Positions 11,403 to 23,652 of a stretch of 64,000 bases of DNA are shown in pieces. The DNA comes from Antedon mediterranea (Eukaryota > Echinodermata > Crinoidea > Comatulida > Antedonidae): positions 35,141,795 to 35,205,794 of the forward strand of contig NC_092670.1 in NCBI RefSeq assembly GCF_964355755.1. The letters run 5' to 3'. The position numbers and the translations under genes were made by a program. The notes beneath the pieces are model-generated. The model had not been told where the DNA came from and did no database searches. It saw nothing but the letters and a program-made list of their open reading frames with translations. Numbering within the stretch: the first letter of the stretch is position 1; the number at the start of each line of letters is the position of its first letter.

Positions 11403-11742
11403 TGAAGATAAACTGTCCCCCAAAAACATGAAAAATTAAGAACACTTAAATCAGACTTTGAATAGATTATTTTGTAGTGTTAATAAAGTTAAACACTTAA
11501 ATTGGGGAAAAAATAATGTTTTCACTCACTTCACTTTCTTTCAGTTAAATTCAACTACAATTCCACGGACTGGCAGCCAATTAGACTATTTGTTTGCTTT
11601 AAATTACTGTTTTTTCAGGTACATCAATTGTTTTTTATCCAATTTTTGGTCAAGGTGGATAACTAAATGTGACATTAAAATGGCATATTCAACAACACAA
11701 GTTGTAAGAATTAATTTTTTCAGGGGGACAATACATCTTTGA
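11403..11742 (+). mobile_element. Family B inverted-repeat element
   Basis: Starts GATAAACTGTCCCCCAAAAA, close to the family B start at 1334, and ends GGGGGACAATACATCTTT near 11740. The interior includes TAATAAAGTTAAACACTT and AAATGGCATATTCAACA, matching the copies at 1331 and 61032. Confidence 0.7.
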
Positions 11743-14700
11743 TGGTAGTTTTAGCATAAAATGAGCATGTCCATTCCTATATGCGTAAAATGATCGAAAT
11801 AAGAATTTGTAAACCACCCTGGTGTTGCAGAGGGGCTTGGTATCTTTTCAAATATTTTAGAATTTAAAAGAAGATCTTTCTTAATAAAGGCTAAACCCAG
11901 GAGCCCCAGAGCTTGCAGGGGGCCCCAAGAAAGCCTCCAGTATTGGAGGGCCACATAGGGTTTCTAAACCAGGGGGCGTTACTCCACTGCAATGACTGCT
12001 TTGAAAGCTGACAACCAAGTTGGAAAGTAACATTTAATAAGTTGAGAGTTGAAGGAGAATAGATGAACAGGGTACAAGGTTTAAGCATAATTAGCAAAGC
12101 ATTCAGCAACGATAATTTTCTTAGGTTTAAGTCTTATTTCAAAGTGGTATGCAGCGATGTTTACTGTTTTTTGTATGTTTGGTATTATATCATAAGCAGG
12201 ATACTTACAGTTTAAGTACTGCTGGAGTGCTTATGATTATCATCATTGAAATGACTTTAGTTTTTGTAAGTAAACTACACCATATGATATCGAAGGTCGA
12301 TGATAACTTGACATTTAGTAATCCTTATTCTTCGTTTTTTTAACATACTTGCCCGTTTCTACTTTCCTGCTGTTTTCAACAGAATTTTGTGGTCACAACA
12401 CAATAAAATTCATAGAATTTAATTTGTGAGATTGGTTAGAGAAGAGGTGTTAAGAACTATTTGACGTCATAGTGTATTAATCGCCTTTTAATGGGACGTA
12501 ATTCACAACAATCAATGGTGTGTTTACGATGACGGCCTAAGTGAAATCCATGTCTGAGTATGTATTACATCACAGTGGTTTCATCTGTACCACGTGTTAA
12601 GCTACTTGCACTTTCTAATTCCATCTTAGATCCTTCACTAAGACATCTATCAAGGATAATTTTTCCCAGAATGCTTTTCTAAGCTGTGGATCATTTTTTT
12701 TACTGTGATTGAAATACGGACATTTATGTGAATTTTTTCCACAGCGTTCCCTAGGACTTTGAAACCGGATTTTACGGATTCTCTGCTGCCTCCGGTGTTT
12801 TATATTGTTTACTTTGCGGCTTCTTTTTGAAGTATGTTAATTATAACAGATCATGTGATCACTTTCCTCAAGTTCAATATCCGAATGAAGAACATGCAGT
12901 TTACATTTAAAGTACTCTGGTACGATTGGATAAATATCATAGTAAACCATAAATAAAGTCTTTATGCACCTACTACTAAAACTACTACCACAATTTTTTT
13001 TTTTTTTTCATTTTTTTTAAGTTGACAAGAATTTAAAGTGATGTAGTATGCATATAGGAAGTGTAAAGGATATTAAGGTGTATTAAAGGAAATACTTAAT
13101 TCCAACTACATGACCTAATATTGTATCTCCGTGTAACCTTATTCGCTGAATTTCATATTGCTAATACCTGCTCAAGTTGATACATGGCTTAAATGTAAAA
13201 CACTGGTACAAAGCTAGATTTCAAAATAAGACCGGAATGTGTTAAGGTGGCTTAAAGTACTTTGGGAAGGCCTTAAAAGTCTGAAAGCTGCCTGATTTGG
13301 GTCAGGCTAGGCTACCAAGAAATATTTTTAGGCTACTGGTCGGGATTCTTCGTAGACCTATCATTACAGGATTTAACCTGGCCTATATTTTTAGTGAGGA
13401 TTCCAATTGAATAGTTTTGTGGGAAGACGTACTGGGTGGTACAGTGTTGGTTATTTCAATTATAACATTTATAATAAAATAATTACAATAAAAAAATTGA
13501 GACAGAGTTTTAAATTAATTGATTAATCCAGGCACGTGGCAACTGGTCTAAGTGGGGTCAGAGTCGGATAATTGCCACTCCAATTCTGTGATCACCATAT
13601 TGGTCGCCTCCTTACTTTGAACACTTAGACCCTTTAGTGATCCCCGGATTCTTAAATCTAATCTGCCAGCTAATTTATTTTATCCCTGGCACATTCCATC
13701 CAAATCTTTATGCATTTTTTTTTATTGTGAAATCTCATTTATAAATATTAAGTGTTCATACTCTTCATTGTAAAGAAGGCTCTTAGAATATTCTTATAAA
13801 AATATTACAATTTATTCATGGTGCATAACATCCCCAGGGTTTCAAGACGGTCCACCATAACATAGCAATGATTTAACTATTTTAAGTTGAGTGTTTTTAT
13901 TGTACAGTTATTAATAATATAATCAATATTTATTTCAAAAATTAATTATGAAAAGTTAATCAAAAGGAATGAGCATGCCCCAATGCTTCCCTAGATCCAC
14001 CATGCCAATCTAGTAAAAACATAAACTTAACCAAACCAGACCCATTTCATCTACTATTATTTATACATTCGTAAATTCACATTTTCTGTCTGGAAACCAC
14101 TTATTTTCTTTTAAGATGATGCTTTAAACCTGCTGTCGTCATCGGAAGTAAGTCCCATCGGTCCCAAAGGATGCGAGTCCGGTGTCTTAATTGCGTGAGG
14201 CTTCAATTGCCACCCCATGTAATAGCCTGCAGCCAGTTTCACTGGCTAGTCCCATCGGACATTACAACAATCACCATTTGCTCTCGTAGGACGCCAGAAC
14301 AAACATCATTAGATTATGTTGTAGCTTTTTGTCATGTTTAAGAGATTATATGTCATTTATGGGTACCTTAGGCCGGGTTTATATTGGCACTCAATGAGAG
14401 GTTGGTTAAAGCATCCTCTTGTACATGCACAGGTGATGATAAGATGGACATTCATCTGACAGCTTTATACACACATATAAAACTCAACTTAGGTGGTAAC
14501 TTCTCAAGTTTTAATCATATCTGAACATGGTTAGCTAATGTTTAACCAGCTATAGATTGTGAATCTCAGGGGAGAACATATTCATTTTTTTTTGGCTGAA
14601 TCTAATTGCTGTAGGCCCTTATCAGGGGATTCTTACTTAGTGTAGTTTAGGTTTAGTTAGTCCCTTGTAGAGACCAACCCATTTGTGAGGCGGCAATAGA

Positions 14701-16440
14701 CTACATACAGTAGGTAATTATTATTAGGTAAGATATTTTGTACGTACTCAGAAACTTATAATCATACGAAGAGTATATGCTACTGTACACTCGAGCTACA
14801 TTATAACCCGCCCCTTTAGAAATATGGCATGCCCGAACGAACGAATTACAGTCTTTAAAACATTTTTCCATTTGTAAAATTACAACAATTTGTTACAAAC
14901 ACTTTATATTTTGCTGGGATGGCGTTCGATGATGACTTACAAAAGTATTAATTATTTAAATGATAAACTTTCTTGAAATACAAACTCCTTTGGGACGGAG
15001 ATCAACATACTGTAAATTTGAGATGTATAGTACCAGGTTAGGCCTACTATTTTATTATACTCAGCAAGTGTCGGATTTAAAGTTCTTATAATCGAGAAAT
15101 TAAGTGATGAACAACAAAAAACTAATTTAGGGGTGGGCGGGGAAAGGTGTAGGTTTGTCTTTGAATCTACCTTTTACAACAGCTTGAAAGTATTTTATTA
15201 TATCTATACTGTGGATATAACCTATAATTTTCAAGCCCATTAAATTAGGCCCCAAATTGACAAATTGACCTCCCCATGTAGTTACTGACTCTGTGTGTGG
15301 TTATTTCGGTTCTCACAGCCATACGCAGTAGTAACTGTTCATGGCTACTCGTCCATGTGGTATTAAAGTACAAAATTATAGTATGGACTGTTCTATTACT
15401 AACTATGCATGAAACTTTACATAGTTAACATTGGCAAGCTAATGATGCTAAAATTCGCATAAAGCCAAAGGGAAAATTAGGTCAAACACCTGTTCTCTAA
15501 GCATCTACTAACAGGTGAGCTTAGGGGGCCTAGCGTCCACCTGTCAGTTGAACATCCAAGTCATACGCATACAATTACCACACCACCACTTATGTCATAC
15601 AAAATAACAACATTTGAATATTTACGTAAGATATTTAGTTATGATCTACAATTTCCCTTTGATGTTTTTACAAAATATTAATTTCTAATCCAAGTTGGTA
15701 ATATTAATTTGAAAATATTTTGATATTCAATTTTCTTTGACGTCATTCATTTTTATGTAAGTTTGGATAAAAAGATGAAGAATTAGGAATGTGTAAACAT
15801 GTGAATCGTTTTTTCACAGGTGGCATTAATTTATCAGCATGATTTATCAATTTCTATGACATATCTATTAGGCCATCATTTAACATAGAGTAAAATATTA
15901 TGTAATATACGTACTGTTATTATCTCTAACATCTAAATAATTCCTGTCATTTGATTGGACAACTATGAGTCAGATGGCGTGCAATAGTATACGTACTGTT
16001 AACGACAATGACCCTATCCTATTGGTTTAATATTATTTAATTTCTTAAGTTAATGAAAGTTAAAACAATTTTTTTTTGTTAAGAGGAGGGTGCATCAACA
16101 AGCAGGTGGTATTTCATGTGTTTTTATAAACTAATCAAAATACTGAATGTTGCTTTTGATTAATTTTAATATGCCCATAATTTGTTACCAAACAATGTCA
16201 ATGATGCGTTCATAAAGTATCTAAAGATGATGTTCTAAACAGCTGATAATGTGTCTATTTTTATAAAACCAATCAATTGAAAGTTGTTATTGTTCAATTA
16301 CCATAAGTCAAAGATTCGTTGCCAAATAATACCTGTGAATTGCTAATAATGTTTCTAAAGATGATTTGGAAAACAGCTGATAATTTATATATTTTCATAC
16401 AACTATTAATGATAGCAATGTTTCTTTGATATGCAAACCA
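11743..16440. other. Gene-poor spacer
   Basis: About 4.7 kb without a gene I can support. Short open stretches (11751-12109 minus, 12149-12343 plus) lack splice context or recognisable motifs. AT-rich throughout with scattered homopolymer runs (for example T runs near 12995 and 13715). Confidence 0.5.
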
Positions 16441-16445
16441 AAGAT

Positions 16446-17095
16446 AGTGTTTTAGAGTGTTAAGATAGTGTTTTGGAGTGTTAAGATAGTATTTTGGAGT
16501 GTTAAGATAGTATTTTGGAGTGTTAAGATAGTATTTTGGAGTGTTAAGATAGTGTTTTGGAGTGTTAAGATAGTATTTTGGAGTGTTAAGATAGTATTTT
16601 GGAGTGTTAAGATAGTGTTTTGGAGTGTTAAGATAGTATTTTGGAGTGTTAAGATAGTATTTTGGAGTGGATAGTGTTTTGGAGTGTTAAGATAGTATTT
16701 TGGAGTGTTAAGATAGTGTTTTGGAGTGTTAAGATAGTGTTTTGGAGTGTTAAGATAGTATTTTGGAGTGTTAAGATAGTGTTTTGGAGTGTTAAGATAG
16801 TGTTTTGGAGTGTTAAGATAGTATTTTGGAGTGTTAAGATAGTGTTTTGGAGTGTTAAGATAGTATTTTAGAGTGTTAATATAGTGTTTAGAATGTTAAT
16901 GTAGTGATATTACTAGTGTTAAGGTAATGTTTAGAGTGTTAAGGTAATGATAATAGTTCTGAGGTAGTGATAACAGTGTTAAGGTAGTAATAAGGTAGTG
17001 TTTAGAGTGTTACAATTGTGTTTAGAGGGTTAACATATGCTAAGATGGTGTTGTAGTGTTTAGAGTGTCATGGTAGTGTTTAGAGTGTCAGTGTG
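16446..17095 (+). repeat. 21-bp minisatellite decaying at its right end
   Basis: Tandem GTTAAGATAGTATTTTGGAGT units, alternating between TAGTATTTTGG and TAGTGTTTTGG, run from 16446 to about 16880 (about 20 units). One unit is shortened at 16668. Beyond 16880 the array degenerates into GTTTAGAGTGTTAAGGTAGT variants up to about 17095. The unit is a multiple of three, so it yields an open frame reading FWSVKIV repeatedly. That is explained by the array and is not evidence of a gene. Confidence 0.9.
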
Positions 17096-17395
17096 TATAT
17101 ATATTGTGTATATACTTTATTACCACGCTTATTATTATTAAACATTTTCATTTGATTGATTTTAGAAAATCGCTACACATAAACTTCACATTTCTTAATC
17201 AAAAGCTACTGACATTTTTATAATATTTTGCAAGGTTTGCTATGCTTGTATGAAAATGTTTAATAATAAAATCAGTAAATACAACTTGTAAAAAGTTACC
17301 ATTTATACAGTAATTTTGATATTGAAAATGTTTGTAGTTGATCATTTTCTTGTAAATGCTTTAATTTTAGAACGTAATTTTTTGTTTGGTTTATT

Positions 17396-17711
17396 AGTGA
17401 GTGAGTGGCCGAGCGGTTAAGACAATGGAACCGTAATTACGTAGCCATAACATCGGCAGGGGTTCGAGGCTCACTCACTCCATGGTTCTGGTGGTAGAAC
17501 GAGTCTTCTCGGATAAGGACTATAAACCGTAGGTCCAGTGTACACATCTAGCCTGTGTGCACTTTAAAGAACCTAGTACATCTTTCGAGACGAGTAGGGG
17601 GTTACCTCAGTGTATTAGTACATCACTGCCACTGATCATAACTGGGCCCTCTGGGAGACCAGTCTTTGACTGAAGAGGTTACTCAGTATAAATACATATT
17701 TCAATCAATCT
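17396..17711 (+). mobile_element. tRNA-derived SINE, plus-strand copy
   Basis: The head at 17399-17480 is tRNA-like: GAGTGAG pairs perfectly with CTCACTC, box A is TGGCCGAGCGGTTAAGAC, and box B is GGTTCGAGGC. The layout resembles a class II (Ser or Leu) tRNA, but the anticodon arm is not well formed. A tRNA-unrelated body follows (GGTTCTGGTGGTAGAACGAG to CCAGTCTTTGACTGAAGAGG), and the 3' end reads AATACATATTTCAATCAATC. The same body occurs reversed at 42606-42888, proving a dispersed family. Confidence 0.8.
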
Positions 17712-17892
17712 ATTTCTGTGCTCTGTTCTGGGCATAGGTGTTTAGCACCTGTTTGGTCTTTTCTTGCCTTTTATATTCGTTTTTGTCTTCTTTGTATAAT
17801 ATATGGCAGAAAATTTAAAAATAAAGAAAAAGGTATCTTGAAAAATAGCATTTTAAAGTAGGGGATCAAAACGAATACCAATGTAATTGTTA

Positions 17893-18046
17893 AGCTCTGT
17901 CTACACTATCAAACAAGTTTGACAAAAAAAAGTGATGTGCCCAAAAATATGATATGCACACATATGCTAGTGATATGACATCATCATGTCTATATATGGG
18001 CACATCACATTTTTTTGTCACATTAAGTTTGGTAGTGTAGACAAGG
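17893..18046. mobile_element. Family A inverted-repeat element, copy 1
   Basis: Starts AAGCTCTGTCTACACTATCA and ends with the inverted counterpart GTAGTGTAGACAAGG. The core has GATGTGCCCA, then GACATCATCATGTC, and the mirrored TGGGCACATCACA. The element is a near-palindrome of about 150 bp with no coding capacity, consistent with a MITE. Seven relatives occur in this window. Confidence 0.85.
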
Positions 18047-19373
18047 GATAATTTTGCTACCTGTACCGAAGATGAATTTTATAACATAAGAAAGCACTGA
18101 AATTGCTAGCTGTTGCGCGAAAAGGTGATTAATAGTGACATTAGTGGTGGAAAAGTGACATCATAAACTTGTTTATGATAATGGTTTAGAGAAACTATTA
18201 CAAAATAAAAAAGTCTGTATAAACGTCATTATACACATTTAGAAAAAGGGGCTAATGATAGGAAATAGTGACGTCATACCATGAATTTGGGCATTTAAAT
18301 GTTTATTTTTCTATTGATCATAATATGTATTATTATACAAATAGGCGTCGTTGTGTCTATTCTTATGTTTATCTACTAGTGAGATTAAAAGGTAATATAA
18401 ATTAAGAAATAGTTACATACGTCATAAAATAGGAGGTGTAGTTTAAAGTTTAAATAAATAATTTTTTTTTTACTATGATAGAAGTTGCCATGTACCGTAG
18501 ATTATTTTTACAAGCAAGTTGTTTTAATTGGCTATTTTAGATGATGGTCAACCAATAATGTAATGTAGGCCTCCCTACCGGCAAAGATGGAAAATCTCAG
18601 AAAATGGAGATGTTTTACAGTGGGTAACCATAAGTAACCTCCGAGGTAAATAAAAGGGCTTTTTTATGCTTGAGGGCACATTGATCTTTCTTATTTACAA
18701 AACATACATGTACTGTATTAGGAATAATAACTAAATAACTTCAAAATATGTGGTCTGATGTCCGTATAATTCACTGTGTTGCCTGAAGGAATGTTAGTGA
18801 ACATACACTGTTAATTACAGCTTAACCAATGCAACCAAAACAAACATATGGTCTATACAGTACAGTAAATGAGTTTTGTCAAAAGTTTTGAGTAATCAAA
18901 TTATAGAGGGCTCACTTTAGGGTTTCTTTTTAATTTTGTTCACTCTGGCTTTCTTTTCTAAATTAGTATTTATTTATCTATCAGTAGTATGTCAGTAAAT
19001 TATTTGTCTTATCTTTTAGCGTGTAGTAAAAAATAAACTCCTTTAAAAAAAATTATTTTAAAAGAGGGCGCCATACTGTTTATTATGTATATCACATTGA
19101 ATAAGTTGTGAATTTTTATTTCACATTGATAAAAGTGACAGAAAACAATTTTTAAAAATTAAAGTGCAAATAAATAAAACAATATAAAATAAATGTTTTT
19201 TAGACTGTAAAGTATTATTTTATTCAAAGAACGATAGTACTGTGTTAATATTTCATATAGCTTTATACAATATTTAATATAAAATTAATTGATACAAAAA
19301 TTGTTTTTTTTTTTCATATTGTATATAATCACACATATAAAAATATATATAAACTTAAATTCTTATTGCTGAT
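18047..19373. other. Spacer downstream of the klhl10-like gene
   Basis: No coding exon seen. It should include the 3' untranslated region of the minus-strand gene ending at 19374. TTTAAAAATT and AATAAA-type hexamers on the minus strand are frequent, so I cannot place the polyadenylation site. Confidence 0.4.
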
Positions 19374-22300
19374 TTAAAGGTTAATGTGCATGCTTGGATC
19401 TCTTCCAGATGAAGGACCACTCGGAGGGCGCCGATGGTTCGGAGGCCGATCTGGTACTGGCACTTCCTCATCCTCATCATCTTCCTCATCTTCACTTCCA
19501 TCGTCGCCATCAATAGAGCCAATGTCAAGTTCTGCCTCGTCGACACGATTTAAGTTTTCTTCTAATGCCCGTGCTGCTTGTTGGATATTTTCTTGGTTGT
19601 TGGGAATGACTGGAGGCGGAAGGGCTTGATCACGTGGCCATACGTATTCAGTTACGTTAGGTAATCCTGCTATCACACCGATGTTTAAGGCGCTACGAAA
19701 GACGTTCATGTCACATGCATCATACCTGTAATGGATTGACATTAGAATATATCTATATAAGTATTTTGTACTTATTTGCAGCAGCCTAATAAGGAATTAT
19801 AAGTATTTTGTACTTATTTGCAGCAGCCTAATAAGGAATTATAAGTATTTTGTACTTATTTGCAGCAACCTAAGGAATTATAAGTATTTTGTACTTATTT
19901 GCAGCAACCTAATAAGGAATTATAAGTATTTTGTACTTATTTGCAGCAGCCTAATAAGGAATTATAAGTATTTTGTACTTATTTGCAGCAGCCTAATAAG
20001 GAATTATAAGTATTTTGTACTTATTTGCAGCAGCCTAAGGAATTATAAGTATTTTGTACTTATTTGCAGCAGCCTAATAAGGAATTATAAGTATTTTGTA
20101 CTTATTTTCAGCAACCTACTAAGGAATTATAAGTATTTTGTACTTATTTGCAGCAGCCTAATAAGGAATTATAAGTATTTTGTACTTATTTGCAGCAGCC
20201 TAATAAGGAATGAATTATAAAGAAGGGAATAAAGAATGCAGATTTAATGGAAATAAGCAAAATAAAGAAATATATAAGAAACAGACTGTCAGGATGGTAG
20301 TTTTTGTGTTGTCTTTTTATTTGCAAAATAAAAATTAATTAATTTGTATGAAGCAAAAGCTTAATTTGGCCTCCATGGCCGTGTTTCCGCAGTCAAAATT
20401 TAACCGATAATGTGTTGTGATTGGGAACTTGGTTGTTCGGTAATGACTGATCATGCACACTTTATTTTTAATTAATGATTTGTTAAAAATTTAACTGATC
20501 AGTTTTGTTTTAGTTGCGGAAAACACGGCCATAGTTAGTAAAGTGAATTTCTTACCATTCATCGTTGTCACCATCATAACATTCAACGTTGAAGATGGTG
20601 GTGACACCGTTGAAGCCACCGATAACAAAGATCATGTCATCCAGAACGGTTACTCCAAAGTTACTACGATGGATATACATGCTAGGACACAGAACCCAGT
20701 TGTTGGCATGAGGATCATACTTCTCCAATGTATTTAACCTAATGAAGAAAGAAATCATTTTGCGGCTGGTTCTTTTTCGAGCAAAGAATGATTCAGCAAA
20801 TCCTTCTTGTAAATGTTGAACTGTTTATTTATGCAGAAAGGGTGTTATTTGAGTATGTTGTCTGTAGGAATAGCCCCTCTCTGAGTTTTATGGAACTAAA
20901 AGAACTAAGACAATCTAACAACAGGATGCTTAGCTTCGGAGATCAAAGGGTTTATATGTGGCTGCAACACGATCAGTTTTCCACACCCCTAAACTATTCG
21001 ATTGGCCAATTGGCTTCCTCAAAATGTACATACTGTAGTATTAGCCCACTGTTGATATTGTCGCAGCCAGACATAAGATCAAAGGACTGTTACAAATTCC
21101 TATCTTGGCAGGGCGAGCTCAGCGTACTGCCTTTTGCAAGAACCAAACAAATTGTAAGTGGAGAGACTCTTCTCACCTTGTAAGCCCGTTAAAACCTCCA
21201 ACTGCGTATATACAATCGTGGTATGCTACGACACCGACCCCGCTTCTGCGTGACGTCATTCGTGGCAGATCATTCCAAGTGTTGTCAGTAGGGTCAAAAT
21301 ATTCGGCAGAGTTAAGACATTCGTTGCCGTTAAAGCCGCCACAAATGTAGACGCGACCATCTAGCTGAGATGCCGATGCGTCACTACGGTGATGATTCAT
21401 GGAAGTGACGAATCTCCACTGATTTGTCTTTGGATCGTACCTACCGAAAAAAAGGCCTATATTATTGTACATGAGTGATTCCATACTCAAACGGTTTACT
21501 ACACACTGAACAGCTACAAAAACCAGTGGTTTAAAGCTCTGTCTACACTATCAAACTAGTTTGACAACAAAAGTGTGATGTGCCCCAATATGGTAGTGAT
21601 ATGCCCAAATATGGTAGTGACATCATTTCCATATATAGGCACATCACATTTTTTGTCACATAAAATTTGTGGAGCTTAATACACATTAAGTCATGATTCT
21701 TAACGACCGCCAATAATGTTTAGTCGCGTACGAACGGGACTCTACAGCTCACTATGTCGGTCGGTGGGTCGATCGGTCGGTTGGTCGGTAAACACTAACT
21801 CAAATTTGAGAACGCGACTGCAGCCATGTTTATGGCCTTGTTTTTAGACTGAAATAAAGTGAAGTGAAAACAGTTTAGACAGACCAATTACCTTTCAACA
21901 GTTCGAAGTCGTGTGTGACCATCAAAACCACCCATTGCGTAGATGCAACCATCAAGAACTGCTACACTGACATAACATCTTCGCGAGTGCATTGGGGATA
22001 CCTCATCCCATCGTTTGGTGACGGGGTCAAATGATCGAACACTGTTAAAATACTGGTTGCTGTCGAAACCTCCCATCGCGTAAAGTTTGTGACTAACAAC
22101 AGCAATCCCCATATAAGCACGAGGAGAACTATTCTCTGTGTCGATTATAGACCATCGGTCTGCTCGAGTATCGTAACATTCTACTGTATTCGTAGGACTT
22201 CCGCCGCTCCATCCACCAATGGCGTATAAGAGTTTGTATGGCAGGCGAGGTCGTGAGATAACCTGACTGGGACCAGAGGTTGCTGACGTCGTATCGAAGT

Positions 22301-23342
22301 TGTAAGTGTAGTTTAGCGTCTGAATGATAATGGGTTTCGTTAGATCGTTTTCTCTTACATATTCATTAGCCTTGACGTTGTTCATGAAGTAATCGGTGTT
22401 GGTCATTCCCAGACGGATGTGCATCAGAATCTCTGGCATGTTCTGTCTCCTCTCAACCTCCTCGTACTTGATCCATCGCAGAACAGCTTCAAAGACATAC
22501 TCTTCCATTTTTACATTTAGATTATCACGACAGATGAGATCGATGAGGTCAGCGAGACTGAGATTCAGAAATTCATCTGCGTCATCGGCTGTGACGATCT
22601 CTTCAAAATGTACAAGGATGTAGTGCATTGCGATTTCTTCGAGCTCCCGGCAGAAGTACGCTCGAGCGAAGTTACGAATACCGAAGCAGTTCTCGGGACC
22701 AATGTGGCTTAACAAGAAATCTTTACATCGCTGTACAATGCCTGTAAAGAATCAAACATAATTCACTACACTTTTCTAACTAACGCTATATGCGTGGTTG
22801 TCAATAGGCCTAGACCTATCTTTCTATTGTTGAAAACGCCCGTGAAAACGAAACAAACAGAAAATAATTGAAATTGGTCACCTAATATTAAGACGATAGT
22901 GATAATAGTCCAATAATTCAATAGGCCTGCCATATTATTTAGCTAACACTTGTCTATTTTAACCCTCTTTTTGATTTTAAGTAAGTAAGTAAGTACTATT
23001 ATTTGAAGATTTACCATGTATGAGGAACTGGTCACCAGCGGCAAAAATACCTTCAACGTTTTCAACTGTAAGTGTTATTTCACGAGTGTATGCAAATTCA
23101 ATTAGATAATTCATAATTTTATACGAAACATTCGGAATATTAATCCGACTCATATCACTCTCAGTCATGCCATTTGTAAAAAGTGCTCTGAAGTACGGAC
23201 TACATGCAGAAAGAATGTTCTTGTGTGCATGAAACTCACGACCGTCGACGTCCAGTACAACATCGCAAAGTTGACGATTTCGACGAAGATCGTTGAAGAC
23301 ATTACATGCTGTGACACTTAATCGTTTTTCTACAAGGTCCAT
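19374..23342 (-). CDS. klhl10: Kelch-like protein 10 (BTB-BACK-Kelch), five exons
   Basis: Exons: 23342-23015, 22741-21892, 21440-21177, 20738-20556, 19725-19374. All have GT-AG introns and compatible phases, totalling 1977 nt or 658 residues (human KLHL10 is 608). BTB domain about residues 16-124 (CDVVLDVDGREFHAHKN), BACK about 129-230, then six Kelch repeats about 279-560 with GG doublets such as YAIGGWSGGSPTN, YAMGGFDSNQYF and YICGGFNGNECL. The final blade is completed across exons 4 and 5 by WYDACDMNVFRSAL. The order and wording match KLHL10 best among Kelch-like proteins. KLHL10 is a substrate adaptor for Cullin-3 ubiquitin ligase in developing sperm. The long acidic C-terminal tail (SEDEEDDEDEE near residue 625) is longer than I know from vertebrates. 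It is the divergent neighbour of boule. Confidence 0.92.
19756..20215. repeat. 42-bp minisatellite in klhl10 intron 4
   Basis: About eleven tandem units containing TATAAGTATTTTGTACTTAT and TTGCAGCAGCCTAATAAGGA. Starts at 19756 and 19798 give a 42-bp period, and some units lack the TAA and are 39 bp. Each unit includes the short inverted repeat AAGTATTTTGTACTT. The array fills most of the intron between exons 4 and 5. Confidence 0.9.
21535..21680. mobile_element. Family A inverted-repeat element, copy 2 (klhl10 intron 2)
   Basis: AAGCTCTGTCTACACTATCA at the left, then GATGTGCCCCAATATGG, GGCACATCACATTTTTTGTC and a diverged right end (AAATTTGTGGAGCTTA). It lies within intron 2 of the klhl10-like gene, between exons ending 21892 and starting 21440. 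Confidence 0.8.
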
Positions 23343-23652
23343 TATTAATCTTATTTAAAACTTAAATAAAGAGAAAACAAATTCGCAGTTTGCTTGACGA
23401 ATTTGATGAGCTATTCCAGAGACCAACTGTACTAACAATTTGTTTAAACTGACTTAGTAACGTAGTTTTTTTGTTGTACTGTGTTGCCATGCTTGCTATG
23501 CTACCTCCCAGGTAACTATTCTATATTACGCGTGCTGTAAAGCGCGATAAATTACGCGTACGATCTACTAAAAAAAAAAGGGTTAGACTTGCTGCTGCTT
23601 TTTGCGCATCACGCCCCTTCAACATTTTGAACACAGTGACATTATTTTGGGA

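Noticed and set aside
16468-16871. ORFs encoding FWSVKIV repeats
   Set aside because: Fully explained by a 21-bp tandem repeat without stops; no other sign of a gene.
19384-19629. 81-codon plus-strand ORF rich in Ser and Gly
   Set aside because: It is the antisense reading of the acidic tail exon of the klhl10-like gene.
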